A stretch of 64,000 nt of DNA from Rubripirellula tenax (GCF_007860125.1 NZ_SJPW01000006.1:429844-493843), one strand, 5' to 3'. Shown: positions 18,393 to 27,563, counted from the first letter of the stretch. The notes: generated by a model not told the origin, from the letters alone. Translations and numbers: made by a program.

Positions 18393-19340
18393 TTGGCCAA
18401 AGTCCACCTTCGCAATGTCGCCGGCCCGCTGCTAGCTATCGTGTTGTTCGGATTGGCCGTTCGCTTGCTGGTTCACGAAGCCAATTCGATCACCTGGGAC
18501 GATTTTAAGATCGGATTGACTAGCGTTCCGACGTTGTACTTGGTGTTTGCGGCGTTTTTGGTCGCGCTCAATTACGGATTGCTGATTTCGTACGACCTTT
18601 TGGCGCTGCGGTATTTGTGCCGGTCGTTGCCGTTGCGGCGAGTTGCTTTGGTCTCGTTTCTGGGTTTCACACTGGGTAACAATTTCGGGACTTTCTTGGC
18701 TGGTGCCCCGATTCGGTTTCGCTTTTATACGCGATGGGGATTGTCGCCCAGCCAGATTGTGGTGTTGATCTCGATCTTGGGGCTGACGTTTTGGAGCGGG
18801 TTGTGGTTCTTGGGCGGCACAGTATTGGTTTGTGTGCCGATCGAGTTGCCGCCGCCCTACGTTTTACCTTTCGGCACGCGTACCCTTGGCGTGATTTTGC
18901 TGTCGCTTGCCGTCGGCTACTTGTTGGTTTGCACGTTTTGGCAGAAGCCTTGGCCGATCGGCAAACTTCACCTGCGACCGCCTGAACCTGGTTTGATGGC
19001 CGTGCAGGCATCGGTGGCGGCGGTCGATCTGTTGATATCGGCAACCGCGCTGTACTTGGTGCTGCCCGGCGAAGCGCTGGTTCCGTTCACCTTGGTGCTG
19101 GCGGCCTATTTGGCCGCGATCGCGGTTTCATTGATCAGCCAAGTGCCCGGCGGATTGGGCGTGTTGGAGGTGATCTTGTTGGCGCTGTTGAAAGAATCGG
19201 TGGGCGACGCGGTCTTGGCGTCCGTCATTATCTTCCGAACGATCTATTACCTGATCCCATTGGTTTTCGGAATGACTGCGCTAGTCATCCACGAGATCTA
19301 TGGCGGCGCGGTCGAAGCCCGACAGGCGAGACGGCCGTAG
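18393..19340 (+). CDS. UPF0104/YbhN-like integral membrane protein
   Basis: About 315 residues if it starts at TTG 18393; the frame is open from an ATG at 18255, but the extra 46 residues look non-coding. Eight or so hydrophobic helices are present. The sequence TLGNNFGTFLAGAPIRFRFYTRWGLS and the late segment ISQVPGGLGVLEVILL are hallmarks of the YbhN/lysylphosphatidylglycerol-synthase transmembrane family (flippase-like domain of MprF). The aminoacyl-transferase domain is absent, so lipid lysinylation is not implied; a lipid-flipping role is possible. It is divergent from lpdA. Confidence 0.75.
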   Translation: MAKVHLRNVAGPLLAIVLFGLAVRLLVHEANSITWDDFKIGLTSVPTLYLVFAAFLVALNYGLLISYDLLALRYLCRSLPLRRVALVSFLGFTLGNNFGTFLAGAPIRFRFYTRWGLSPSQIVVLISILGLTFWSGLWFLGGTVLVCVPIELPPPYVLPFGTRTLGVILLSLAVGYLLVCTFWQKPWPIGKLHLRPPEPGLMAVQASVAAVDLLISATALYLVLPGEALVPFTLVLAAYLAAIAVSLISQVPGGLGVLEVILLALLKESVGDAVLASVIIFRTIYYLIPLVFGMTALVIHEIYGGAVEARQARRP

Positions 19341-19396
19341 CCCAAAAAGAGCTGTCAACAGGCTGGTAGGCGTCCGCCTTGGACGGATGGCTACTT

Positions 19397-20836
19397 TTAC
19401 ATGCCCGAGTTGTCGAACTCGGCGAGCCCGTCGAATTCGCTGTGACGTTCGGGCGCGCGGTCGCTGAATTTCGTGTACTCGGCTTCCCACGTCAGTTCGA
19501 CGTCGCCGACAGGACCGTTCCGCTGTTTCGCGATAATGATTTCCGCTTGCCCGGCAAACTGAGCCTTGTCTTCGCCACGGTGATAATATTCCTCGCGGTG
19601 AACGAACATGACCACGTCGGCATCCTGCTCGATCGCACCCGATTCTCGCAGGTGACTTAGCTTCGGACGGTGATCCTTGCCATCTTCGGCTTGCCGGTTC
19701 AATTGCGACAAGCACAACAGCGGCACTTCCAGTTCCCGCGCCATCCCTTTCAAACGCCGCGCGATCTTGGCAACCTGTTCCTGGCGTGGGTCACGCGAAT
19801 TGTCAGGATCGATCAATTGCAAGTAATCGATCACGATCAAACCGAGTCCGTTTTCTTTCCGCTTGATGCGGCGGGCCGTTGCGGCGATCTCACTGACCGT
19901 CCGGCTGGGCGAATCGTCGACGTAAAGCGGCGCCTCGCTGATCTCGTTGGCCTTGGAAATCAACCGATCGCGATCGTCCGACGAAATCGATCCGTTACGC
20001 AGTCGGTGACCGTTGACGCGTGCAAGCGAACACAGCATCCGGTCGGCCAATTCGATGCCCGACATTTCAAGGGATACGAACAGCACCGGCGCACGTTGGA
20101 CGATCGAACAGTGTTCACCGATGTTCATCGCGAGTGCTGTCTTTCCCATCGACGGACGGGCAGCCAAAATGATCAGCTCGCCGTTGTGGAGTCCACCGGT
20201 CATCTCGTCGAACATCTTTAGCCCGGTTTCCGCACCGCCGTCGACGTATTCGTCGCGCAAACGGGCTTCCATCCGATCCATCGCTTGATGCAGCACGTCG
20301 CTGATGCTGTGAACGCTCTGCGACGACCGACCGTCCATGATCGCGAACACTTTCTGTTCCGCCTGGGCACACAATTCTTTGGCGGTGCTGTTCTGTTCGT
20401 AGGCATCGCGAAGAATCTCGGTGCTCGATTCGATCAAACGCCGAAAGACCGCTTTCTCCGAAACGATCGCCGCATAGAACGACGCGTGCGCCGCATTGGG
20501 AACCGCGCTGGACAATCGGGCCAGATACGCGGCGCCGCCGACCTCTTCGTAGTCGCCGGCCGTCCGCAATCGCGAAACCAGCAACGTGATGTCAATCTTT
20601 TCGCCGCCGTCGTACATTTCACGCATCGCATGATAAATCTTGCGATTCGCGTCACTGTAAAAATCTTCGGCCTTCAGCGATGCAATTTCGTCGCAAATCG
20701 ATGGCAGCAACAGAACGCTACCCAGGACGCCCATCTCTGCTTCGAGGTCGAACGGAGGTTCGCGTTGGAGGACTTCCGCCGCCGTCGGTTCGTTCTTCTT
20801 TTTCTTGAACCGAAATTCGCTGGGGTCTTTGATCAT
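19397..20836 (-). CDS. dnaB: Replicative DNA helicase DnaB
   Basis: Ring-shaped 5'-3' helicase of the replication fork. The ATG at 20836 is preferred over an upstream start at 20905 because AAGGACGCGG lies just before it; this gives 479 residues, normal for the family. The N-terminal domain begins LQREPPFDLEAEMGVLGSVL. The RecA-like domain has Walker A ARPSMGKTA near 225, Walker B IVIDYLQLI near 330, LSQLNRQAE (motif H3) and SHLRESGAIEQDAD. No intein is seen. It is co-directional with dnaA and 119 bp downstream of it, separated by 13-bp direct repeats. Confidence 0.96.
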   Translation of the reverse strand: MIKDPSEFRFKKKKNEPTAAEVLQREPPFDLEAEMGVLGSVLLLPSICDEIASLKAEDFYSDANRKIYHAMREMYDGGEKIDITLLVSRLRTAGDYEEVGGAAYLARLSSAVPNAAHASFYAAIVSEKAVFRRLIESSTEILRDAYEQNSTAKELCAQAEQKVFAIMDGRSSQSVHSISDVLHQAMDRMEARLRDEYVDGGAETGLKMFDEMTGGLHNGELIILAARPSMGKTALAMNIGEHCSIVQRAPVLFVSLEMSGIELADRMLCSLARVNGHRLRNGSISSDDRDRLISKANEISEAPLYVDDSPSRTVSEIAATARRIKRKENGLGLIVIDYLQLIDPDNSRDPRQEQVAKIARRLKGMARELEVPLLCLSQLNRQAEDGKDHRPKLSHLRESGAIEQDADVVMFVHREEYYHRGEDKAQFAGQAEIIIAKQRNGPVGDVELTWEAEYTKFSDRAPERHSEFDGLAEFDNSGM

Positions 20837-20890
20837 GGTTCCGCGTCCTTGGAAAGTGCAGCAAGCGACAACATTTAATCTGTCGCGAAG

Positions 20891-20925
20891 AAGGGTTAGA
20901 CGCAAGGGTTCGACGCAAGGGTTGG
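20891..20925. repeat. 13-bp direct repeats between dnaB and dnaA
   Basis: Two full units AAGGGTTAGACGC and AAGGGTTCGACGC are followed by a partial AAGGGTTGG, exactly in register. The array lies in the 119-bp gap upstream of dnaB. Function is unknown; an iteron-like protein-binding site or dnaB regulation are possibilities. Confidence 0.7.
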
Positions 20926-20955
20926 AAATAATGGCGATGGAATTTCGCCCCCGAT

Positions 20956-22719
20956 TTACGCCCTCAACAGGTTTTCAATCCGCTCGATCGCCTCTTGGGC
21001 CGACATCGCGACTTGCCCGCGACCGATCGATTTGCCCTTGTCCAGCCACCCCTTCACGTTCTTCTCCGCTGCCATTGCCGTGCTGTGTGATTTGCCGCCA
21101 AAGTGCTTTGCGATTTCTGTATAGGCTGCGGACGTCATCTGGCGCGATAAGTACATTGCCAGCATCCGAGGCTCCGTGACCGAACGAGTCTGGGCGCCGC
21201 TTCTCAGCACATCCAACGGCAAATGGAACGCTTCGCACACGGCAGTTTCGATCACCGATAGGCTGGCAACCGGTTTCGCCGAACGCAGAACATCGCCGCC
21301 GAAGCGGCGTATCTCGTCCATCGACGGATTGCGACGATACATACGTTGCAGCAGATTGATGGTGTTGACGACACCGCTGATCACTCGGCCGTCGCCGGCA
21401 AGCATCGACGTCAGTTGTTCAAGCGACGCATCGTCCAACGGCATCGAACAGGTTTCATCGACCCATCGACCCAGGATCGTTTTTCGCGTCGACAAGTCGA
21501 GCGGTCCGATCGGACACACCAGCCCGCTGGACATCCGGCCCGCCAGTTCCTGTGTCAGACCCTGAATTTCGGTCGGCGCGTGCGAACCGCTGAAGATCAA
21601 CGGACGGCCCGCATTGGCCAGCGTTTCGACCGTGTAAAGGACTTCGCGAAGCGTCGCCTTCTTGGCACCCAAAAATTGGACGTCGTCAATCAACAACGCA
21701 TCGACTTCGCGGTATCGCCGACGAAACGAAGTGATCCCGCTGTTTCCGACCGACGTGATGAAGTCGTTGGTAAATTGTTCGGCCGTCAAATGCATCACCC
21801 GTCGCATGCGGTGCACGCGGCGAAACTGATCGGCAATCGCGCTCAACAAATGCGTCTTACCACTTCCCGAAGGACCACACACAAACAATGGCGATGCCAG
21901 ACCCGGTTGTTGGCAAACCATCGTCATCGCCGTGTACGCCAATTGGTTACACGACCCGGCAACAAACGTTTGCACGTTCATTGTGCGACGTGGCCCGAGC
22001 GTTTTCATGCTCGACGAATCTTGGCCGTCTGTTTTTTCCGCGGTCGGGCTAGTGGCAACCGTTGGGGCTATCGTCGGCCGCGCTGCGACGAAGTCATTCG
22101 GCTGGCTCACTTTCGCCGCGACGGGATTCACGGATGCGGAAGTCTTTGACCGATGATTCTTACGCACCGTTCCCGCACCGCCGGCGATCAGGTTCGACAT
22201 CGACATCGTTCGACCGCGTGTCACGCCATCGCCACCGCGCTTCGCACGTGTCATCGGGGCGCGACGTTTGGGTTCCGATGGAGTCGATTTTTTTGCCGTC
22301 GACGCAGTCTTGGTGACCGCGGTGACTTCATCGACAAGCGGCAAGTCGGCTTGAGCGGCTTGGGGTTGGTCCAATTCGACCGACACGTTTGTCGACGAGC
22401 CACAGGCTTGCATCGCTGCGCCGCGCAGCTCGCTGAGGAAATTCTTTCGCATCCGGTCGAGTGCGAACTGGCCGCGAACGCGAACCATTACGCAACCGCG
22501 AACGATGCTGTCGCGATCGGACGACTCGTTTACGTCGGTTGCCGCCTGCGCTAGGTCGGCCTTCGATGCGACTCCAAAGGAAACACCGTTGGTAAACCAC
22601 ATACGAAACCGGTCTGCACCGATGCGTTGTTCAAGCGCTTCCTTGAAAGATGCGACAACATCCATGTCGTCGGTGCAGCCGTGCGGAACAGACATACCGG
22701 TAGCGCAATCCTCCTTCAT
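20956..22719 (-). CDS. dnaA: Chromosomal replication initiator DnaA (diverged)
   Basis: AAA+ initiator that opens the origin. The frame is open to 23025, but a promoter at 22872-22899 and homology place the start near ATG 22719 (587 residues) or ATG 22695, which has AAGGAGG 14 bases upstream. Domain I begins at DVVASFKEALEQRIGADRF. Domain II is an unusually long, low-complexity linker (about 130-250). Domain III has Walker A GPSGSGKT near 283 and Walker B LLIDDVQFL near 340. Domain IV carries GGKSHST near 540, where most bacteria have GGRDHT(T/S), so the DNA-recognition loop has Ser for Asp. A perfect DnaA box lies upstream. Confidence 0.93.
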   Translation of the reverse strand: MKEDCATGMSVPHGCTDDMDVVASFKEALEQRIGADRFRMWFTNGVSFGVASKADLAQAATDVNESSDRDSIVRGCVMVRVRGQFALDRMRKNFLSELRGAAMQACGSSTNVSVELDQPQAAQADLPLVDEVTAVTKTASTAKKSTPSEPKRRAPMTRAKRGGDGVTRGRTMSMSNLIAGGAGTVRKNHRSKTSASVNPVAAKVSQPNDFVAARPTIAPTVATSPTAEKTDGQDSSSMKTLGPRRTMNVQTFVAGSCNQLAYTAMTMVCQQPGLASPLFVCGPSGSGKTHLLSAIADQFRRVHRMRRVMHLTAEQFTNDFITSVGNSGITSFRRRYREVDALLIDDVQFLGAKKATLREVLYTVETLANAGRPLIFSGSHAPTEIQGLTQELAGRMSSGLVCPIGPLDLSTRKTILGRWVDETCSMPLDDASLEQLTSMLAGDGRVISGVVNTINLLQRMYRRNPSMDEIRRFGGDVLRSAKPVASLSVIETAVCEAFHLPLDVLRSGAQTRSVTEPRMLAMYLSRQMTSAAYTEIAKHFGGKSHSTAMAAEKNVKGWLDKGKSIGRGQVAMSAQEAIERIENLLRA

Positions 22720-22871
22720 GGACGTTTCGCGGACCAAACCGACATCGATTGCAACCAAATCGCCCACGCGAATTGAATCGATGAATCTATCGAAGAGAAG
22801 CAGCATTGGTGCTTCGTTCGAAATTTTGTTGCACGTCCCGATGAGCAACTCTCCTGCGGACGTGAGGCCAG

Positions 22872-22899
22872 ATTCTAGGGTTGCTAGCATCCAAGTCAA
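22872..22899 (-). promoter_or_regulatory. Housekeeping-type promoter of dnaA
   Basis: On the minus strand TTGACT (22894-22899) and TAGAAT (22872-22877) are separated by 16 bp. Predicted transcription starts near 22865, giving a leader of about 145-170 nt. This supports the shorter dnaA start. Confidence 0.6.
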
Positions 22900-23037
22900 A
22901 CGCTGTTGACACCATTCGACAAAGAAAGAAATTTGTGACGCCCACCGGGGATGCAGTTGACGCAAAAATCCCGATTCTAATGGCCACGCAGCCGACCGGG
23001 CCTTCCGAGATTTCTTGGCTGACAAGATGTGCGCGAT

Positions 23038-23046
23038 TGTGGATAA
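23038..23046. promoter_or_regulatory. Perfect DnaA box (TTATCCACA)
   Basis: TGTGGATAA on the plus strand is the exact consensus DnaA box on the minus strand. It lies about 140 bp upstream of the dnaA -35 in the 399-bp gap 22720-23118. No second good box was found there, so it looks more like a site for autoregulation than a full oriC. Confidence 0.6.
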
Positions 23047-23118
23047 CGTGTCGGACGCCTTGCCTCAAAATCGCCGCGAAGGCCCTCAAATTCTCGTAAA
23101 GCATTTGCAAAACGCGGT

Positions 23119-24270
23119 TTACGACGATCGTTTGTGTGAAGTTTCGGAGTGCGAGCGATGTTGGTCCGGTTTCGCATTTTTTGAAATCGATTTACACCAT
23201 ACTTCCTCGCTCATCATCGGTTTCATCCCCGCCAGTTCGTACAGACGCTTGGCTGGCGTATTGTCGCGATCGACGGCCAAGATCAATCGGTCGCCTCCGA
23301 TCGCGATGGCACAGTCCATTGCGTGCGCAATCAAGTGCGCAGCGAAACCTCGCGATCGAGCCGCCGGCGCAAGCCCCATGTAGACCAGTTCGACGACTTT
23401 GTCGTGAGTCGCCAAGATCACGCATCCGGCGTCTTCGCCGGTCTGTCGATCGATCGCCGTGAACCAGAATCGCTGGTCAAACGCAGCCGCACTGCGATAA
23501 CCCTGCAGCGTTTGCTGAACCGTGCGAAACTCGTTCAACCGCGGACAATCCATCGTGCCGGCGTACGTGGATTGAATCAATTCGACAAGTTGCTGCCACG
23601 GACGACTCGCTTCGATCGGCGAATCGCTGACATCCTGAAAATCCAGCTTCGAAAATTCCAATGGGGACGTCGCGTCCTTGACCAGTTCGGATCGAGCCTG
23701 CCCGTCGGCGGGGCCGCTCAAATAGTCGAGTGTGGCGATGGTTTCCAAGTCAAAACCGCGACACCATCGGGCAGTGGATTCGGCATCGCGATCGTTTTCA
23801 AATCCGGCCCGCGGGTCGGTCGCCCATTGAACAAACGAGACGCCTAGTCGAGCCAATTCGGCGGCCAAGCAATCACCGAGACGACGGACGATCTGATCTG
23901 AAATCGCAAACGAATCGCCTTTCAGTGTGCCGGCATGAACCATCGTCGCGGCGTCGGAAATTCCGGTCTCGGCCAGCGTATCCGAAGGCAGGATCGCGAT
24001 CGCGACGGCGACCGGTGTGTTTTGGTCGCTGTCCGGTTCGACCGCTTCCAGTCGATCAGCTTCCGACTTGCCGTCCGAAACGTCAAGTTCACGAGCCGTT
24101 GCGACAACGATCCGGCCCGAAGTCGGACTTTGGAGCGTCGATCGTAGCTGATCGATCGCAATCTGAGCCCGTCCGAGCGACAAATTTGACAGCAGTGGAG
24201 GGAGCCACTGTTGCAACTGGTCGGCCAAGGCGGGTTCGATTTGGCATTGGAACGCGTCAGATTGCATCAA
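23119..24270 (-). CDS. GNAT-family N-acetyltransferase, possibly tandem-domain
   Basis: 383 residues. The C-terminal half has a clear GNAT fold: VVELVYMGLAPAARSRGFAAHLI contains the acetyl-CoA-binding R-x-x-G/A segment, followed by LILAVDRDNTPAKRLYELAGM. The N-terminal half is weaker and resembles a degenerate second GNAT domain, as in mycothiol-synthase-type proteins; there is no evidence for mycothiol here. The basic tail (HRSHSETSHKRSS) is variable. The substrate is unknown. The gene is divergent from the PDZ protein and sits upstream of dnaA on the same strand. Confidence 0.75.
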   Translation of the reverse strand: MMQSDAFQCQIEPALADQLQQWLPPLLSNLSLGRAQIAIDQLRSTLQSPTSGRIVVATARELDVSDGKSEADRLEAVEPDSDQNTPVAVAIAILPSDTLAETGISDAATMVHAGTLKGDSFAISDQIVRRLGDCLAAELARLGVSFVQWATDPRAGFENDRDAESTARWCRGFDLETIATLDYLSGPADGQARSELVKDATSPLEFSKLDFQDVSDSPIEASRPWQQLVELIQSTYAGTMDCPRLNEFRTVQQTLQGYRSAAAFDQRFWFTAIDRQTGEDAGCVILATHDKVVELVYMGLAPAARSRGFAAHLIAHAMDCAIAIGGDRLILAVDRDNTPAKRLYELAGMKPMMSEEVWCKSISKNAKPDQHRSHSETSHKRSS

Positions 24271-24474
24271 TCGTCTTTTTTACGACGGAATTTCGGGTGG
24301 CAACGGTTTTTCTTATCGGCATCTTCACCCTATCATAGGGGCCGTCCTGCGAAGCGAGGCTGAACCCAACAAAATGGTGTCTGGCCGGATCCGCCGCGCA
24401 GGTCACGCCGACGCTGGGTTTGACATTCTGCGTCGGTCGCCCTTTTCGATCGCCTTTCACGGAATTCTGGTTCG

Positions 24475-26148
24475 ATGATACGCCGATTCTGCCTTGCCTG
24501 TTTGATTGTTCCATTGGCAGCAAGCTTTCTGATTTGCGATTCTCCTTCCGCAGATGCCCAGGGGCTGCTGCGCCGGATTCAATCGAGGATTCAGGGACGC
24601 ATCCCACAAACGGCACCGCCCCAGCGACCGGCGCCGAACCCGACCCTTTCTCCGCCGAACACGCGGCCCGCTCCCTCCGCGGTGCCATCGACCAATGGCA
24701 CGGCCGACGGAATGCGACGCGTCAGCCCCGTTGGAGCGGCGAATCCATCCAACGCCGGTGGATCGACGCCCAGGACGTCGGCCGTCAATCCGTCGCAGTC
24801 GGGACGAAGTATCCTCGACCCGCGTGCTCCCGGCTCCAAAGGACTGCCACCCGGAATGGTTCAACCCGGACTCCAAAACGACGAGCGTGGTGCAGCTGCG
24901 AAGTTAAATGCGACGGAAACGTATGGCAGTTCGATTTTGTCGAGTTCGGACCCGGCTGATGCCGCCACATCGGCTGCGAGCTCTCGCGCATCCATCGGCG
25001 TCAATGTCTTTGAGCCCGCCGACGGGACGCCGGGTGTCGAGATCGCGAAGTTCCGCTCCGACTCCCTTGCCGACGATTCGGGAATGAAGGTTGGGGACAT
25101 CATCATGGCCGTTGAAGGAAACCGAACCACGTCGTCACGCGACGTTGCAGAGCAATTGAAGGGAAAGAAGGGCGGCGACCGTGTGAAGATCCAATTCCGT
25201 CGCCAAAACAGGAATTTTATGGTCTACATCCCGTTGGTCGAAACTCCGAACAAGGTCGCCACAGAATCGCCCGCCAAGGACAAAACGGCCGCAAAACCTA
25301 ATACCCAACAAACACCGAACGTCTCGCCGTCGACGGCTTCCGTCGAACCGACCTTGGCAGCACCCAAAAACTCCCCAACTCGCCAACCCGATGTGACTCC
25401 AACGACCGCCATGAATGTGACGGCCGATCTTCCCGAGTCCGCGAAACCGACCGCGCCCGCTGCGACTACTGCGGCACCCAAACAAGCCGAACCGGCAACG
25501 TCGACGATCACCAAAAAGAAGCAAGCGGCTCCGATGAGGACCAAGTTTGGCGTCACCGCGGTTGATGCGGACCTGATTCGTGGCGCGGTCATTACCGAAG
25601 TCGTGCCCAAGTCGCCCGCCGATCGTGCGGGGCTGCAAGTGGACGACCGCGTTGTGTCGATCAACGGTCGTTTGTTGATGGACAGCGAATCGTTGATGCG
25701 ACAAATGGATTCGCGTGCCTCGGACATCGACGTCGCGATCCAATGGGTCCGCGGATCCAAGCTGCTTGCCGCCGACGTCCATTTTAATTCGCCGAAAACG
25801 GCTCAAGTCGCCGATGCGAATGGCGCGGGTGAAGCGTCCAGCGGACTCAGTTCCATTTTGGGCGGTTTGTTTGGCAGCAAGAACAAAGAGCCCAGCCGAG
25901 CGGATGACGCCATGGCGTTTGGCGACGAAGATTCGGTGAAGCAAGTCGACTTCGAGTCCACATCGAAGGCCAAAGCCGGCGGAAATGAATCGGATGGCTT
26001 CATGGAATTGCCACCTGGAAAGGCTTCCAAAGCCGAACCATCGTCGTCCGAAGTGGAAAATGCGGCAAAGAAGCAATCCCGCGACGATTTGTTACGACAG
26101 ATCGAAGACTTGGAAGCCAAGTTGAAGCGGCTTAAAGGCACCGAGTGA
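24475..26148 (+). CDS. Exported protein with two PDZ domains
   Basis: 557 residues with a signal peptide (MIRRFCLACLIVPLAASFLI, ending near residue 28). A proline/serine-rich region (30-165) is followed by PDZ domain 1 (about 172-257, with GMKVGDIIMAVEGNRT), a second Thr/Ala/Pro linker, PDZ domain 2 (about 358-437, with AGLQVDDRVVSINGR) and a C-terminal coiled coil (LRQIEDLEAKLKRL). No protease domain is present, so it is a probable periplasmic scaffold or substrate-binding protein. The stop overlaps the uvrC start as GTGA. Why a PDZ scaffold is coupled to a DNA-repair gene is unclear. A TTGACA at 24420-24425 could be part of its promoter, but no good -10 follows. Confidence 0.8.
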   Translation: MIRRFCLACLIVPLAASFLICDSPSADAQGLLRRIQSRIQGRIPQTAPPQRPAPNPTLSPPNTRPAPSAVPSTNGTADGMRRVSPVGAANPSNAGGSTPRTSAVNPSQSGRSILDPRAPGSKGLPPGMVQPGLQNDERGAAAKLNATETYGSSILSSSDPADAATSAASSRASIGVNVFEPADGTPGVEIAKFRSDSLADDSGMKVGDIIMAVEGNRTTSSRDVAEQLKGKKGGDRVKIQFRRQNRNFMVYIPLVETPNKVATESPAKDKTAAKPNTQQTPNVSPSTASVEPTLAAPKNSPTRQPDVTPTTAMNVTADLPESAKPTAPAATTAAPKQAEPATSTITKKKQAAPMRTKFGVTAVDADLIRGAVITEVVPKSPADRAGLQVDDRVVSINGRLLMDSESLMRQMDSRASDIDVAIQWVRGSKLLAADVHFNSPKTAQVADANGAGEASSGLSSILGGLFGSKNKEPSRADDAMAFGDEDSVKQVDFESTSKAKAGGNESDGFMELPPGKASKAEPSSSEVENAAKKQSRDDLLRQIEDLEAKLKRLKGTE

Positions 26149-27506
26149 CCGAAGATTCGCACCTCGTGCCCGACGAAGATGATTCGGGCGACGCGCCGAA
26201 GGGATTCGAGTACGCGGCCGAAAAGGTGCGTTCGTTTCCGCAAACCTCGGGCGTTTATCTGATGAAGGACACGGCCGATCGGGTGATCTATGTCGGTAAG
26301 GCAAAGAGCCTGCGCAGCCGCGCCGGAAGTTATTTCTTAAAGGCCGCCGCCGAAGACCAGCGGACCGCGTCGTGGATCGGCGAAATTGCCGACATCGACT
26401 TCATCGAGTGTGACAGCGAAGTCGACGCGTTGTTGATGGAGTCGCGGTTGATCAAGGACATTCAACCCAAGAACAACAAAGATCTGAAAGACGATAAGTC
26501 GTTTCCGTACTTGATGATCACCACACGCGACGAGTTTCCTCGTGTCGAAGTCACGCGAGAACCGAAAGAACGCGGCGTCAAGTTGTACGGGCCGTTTCCA
26601 AGTGCGGGCGCGCTACGCGGCGCCATCCAAGTTCTGCAGCGGATCTTCAAGTTCCGAACCTGCAACTTGGACATCACCGAATCGGACGAGAAGTGGCAAT
26701 GGTTTCGCCCCTGCTTGCTGCACAGCATCCACCAATGCACGGCGCCGTGTAATTTCCGAATCAGCAAAGAAGAATACCGCCGCGACATCAAGCGACTGCA
26801 AACGTTCATGGAAGGCGGAAAGAAACGTTTGCTCCAAGAAATGAACAACGAAATGATGACAGCCAGCAAGTCCTTGGACTTTGAACGGGCTGCCGTCCTT
26901 CGCGATGAAATCAAAATGCTCGATCGACTCGAAGAACGTGGCGAATTGGAAGCCAACGCTCAACCGGAAGTCTTCTATATCGATCCGAAAAAGGGTTTGG
27001 CGGGACTGCGGAAAGTGCTCGGCTTGGCCGAAACGCCGCGAGTCATCGAGGGCATGGATATCGCTCATCTGGGCGGCGATGAAACGGTCGCATCCATGGT
27101 ACAGTTCATCGATGGCTTGCCGTTCAAACCCGGGTATCGGCGTTTTCGGATTCAAGATGTCGACGGCATCGACGATTTCCGAAGCATGTACGAAGTCGTT
27201 TCGCGTCGTTTCCGCCGGCTGTCGGACGAAGGCGAATCGTTTCCCGACATCCTGCTGATCGACGGCGGCAAAGGCCAACTCAATGCAGCTATGGCGGCGT
27301 TCCGTGACCAGGACATCACACCGCCGACAGTCATTTCGCTAGCCAAACGCGAAGAAGAAATCTTTCGACCGGGTGAATCCGAATCGATCAAGCTGAGTCG
27401 TAACTCTTACGCGCTTCGTTTGCTGCAATACGTGCGAGACGAATCACACCGATTTGCCCAGCACTACCACCACATCCTGCGATCGAAGTCGACCTTCGAT
27501 CGCTAG
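26145..27506 (+). CDS. uvrC: Excinuclease ABC subunit UvrC, short form lacking the C-terminal HhH domain
   Basis: Makes the two incisions in nucleotide excision repair. The start is GTG at 26145, overlapping the upstream stop. The N-terminal GIY-YIG domain reads SGVYLMKDTADRVIYVGKAKSLRSR (about residues 32-56), with a UVR motif near 240 (SLDFERAAVLRDEIKML). The RNase H-like 5' incision domain has the triad Asp in EGMDIAH, Asp in LLIDGGKGQL and His in RDESHRF. The protein ends at 453 residues, directly after this domain; the usual helix-hairpin-helix tail (families are about 600 residues) is absent, and no remnant is seen downstream in any frame. Confidence 0.93.
   Translation: MTEDSHLVPDEDDSGDAPKGFEYAAEKVRSFPQTSGVYLMKDTADRVIYVGKAKSLRSRAGSYFLKAAAEDQRTASWIGEIADIDFIECDSEVDALLMESRLIKDIQPKNNKDLKDDKSFPYLMITTRDEFPRVEVTREPKERGVKLYGPFPSAGALRGAIQVLQRIFKFRTCNLDITESDEKWQWFRPCLLHSIHQCTAPCNFRISKEEYRRDIKRLQTFMEGGKKRLLQEMNNEMMTASKSLDFERAAVLRDEIKMLDRLEERGELEANAQPEVFYIDPKKGLAGLRKVLGLAETPRVIEGMDIAHLGGDETVASMVQFIDGLPFKPGYRRFRIQDVDGIDDFRSMYEVVSRRFRRLSDEGESFPDILLIDGGKGQLNAAMAAFRDQDITPPTVISLAKREEEIFRPGESESIKLSRNSYALRLLQYVRDESHRFAQHYHHILRSKSTFDR
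27479..27503. repeat. Perfect 10-bp inverted repeat at the end of uvrC
   Basis: GCGATCGAAG and CTTCGATCGC are separated by TCGAC and end within the stop region. The transcript would form a strong hairpin, but no T run follows. It may end or stabilise the uvrC transcript. Confidence 0.6.
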
Positions 27507-27563
27507 CCTCGGCCGTTTCGGAGACTCGAAACGCGGGCACGTGATTCTTAACAGCAGCAAGCC

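Noticed and set aside
21346-22149. 267-residue frame antisense to dnaA
   Set aside because: Arg/His-rich, no recognisable domain, opposite a certain gene.
22720-23118. Replication origin between dnaA and the GNAT gene
   Set aside because: Only one good DnaA box and no AT-rich unwinding stretch was seen; without whole-chromosome skew the claim is not supported.
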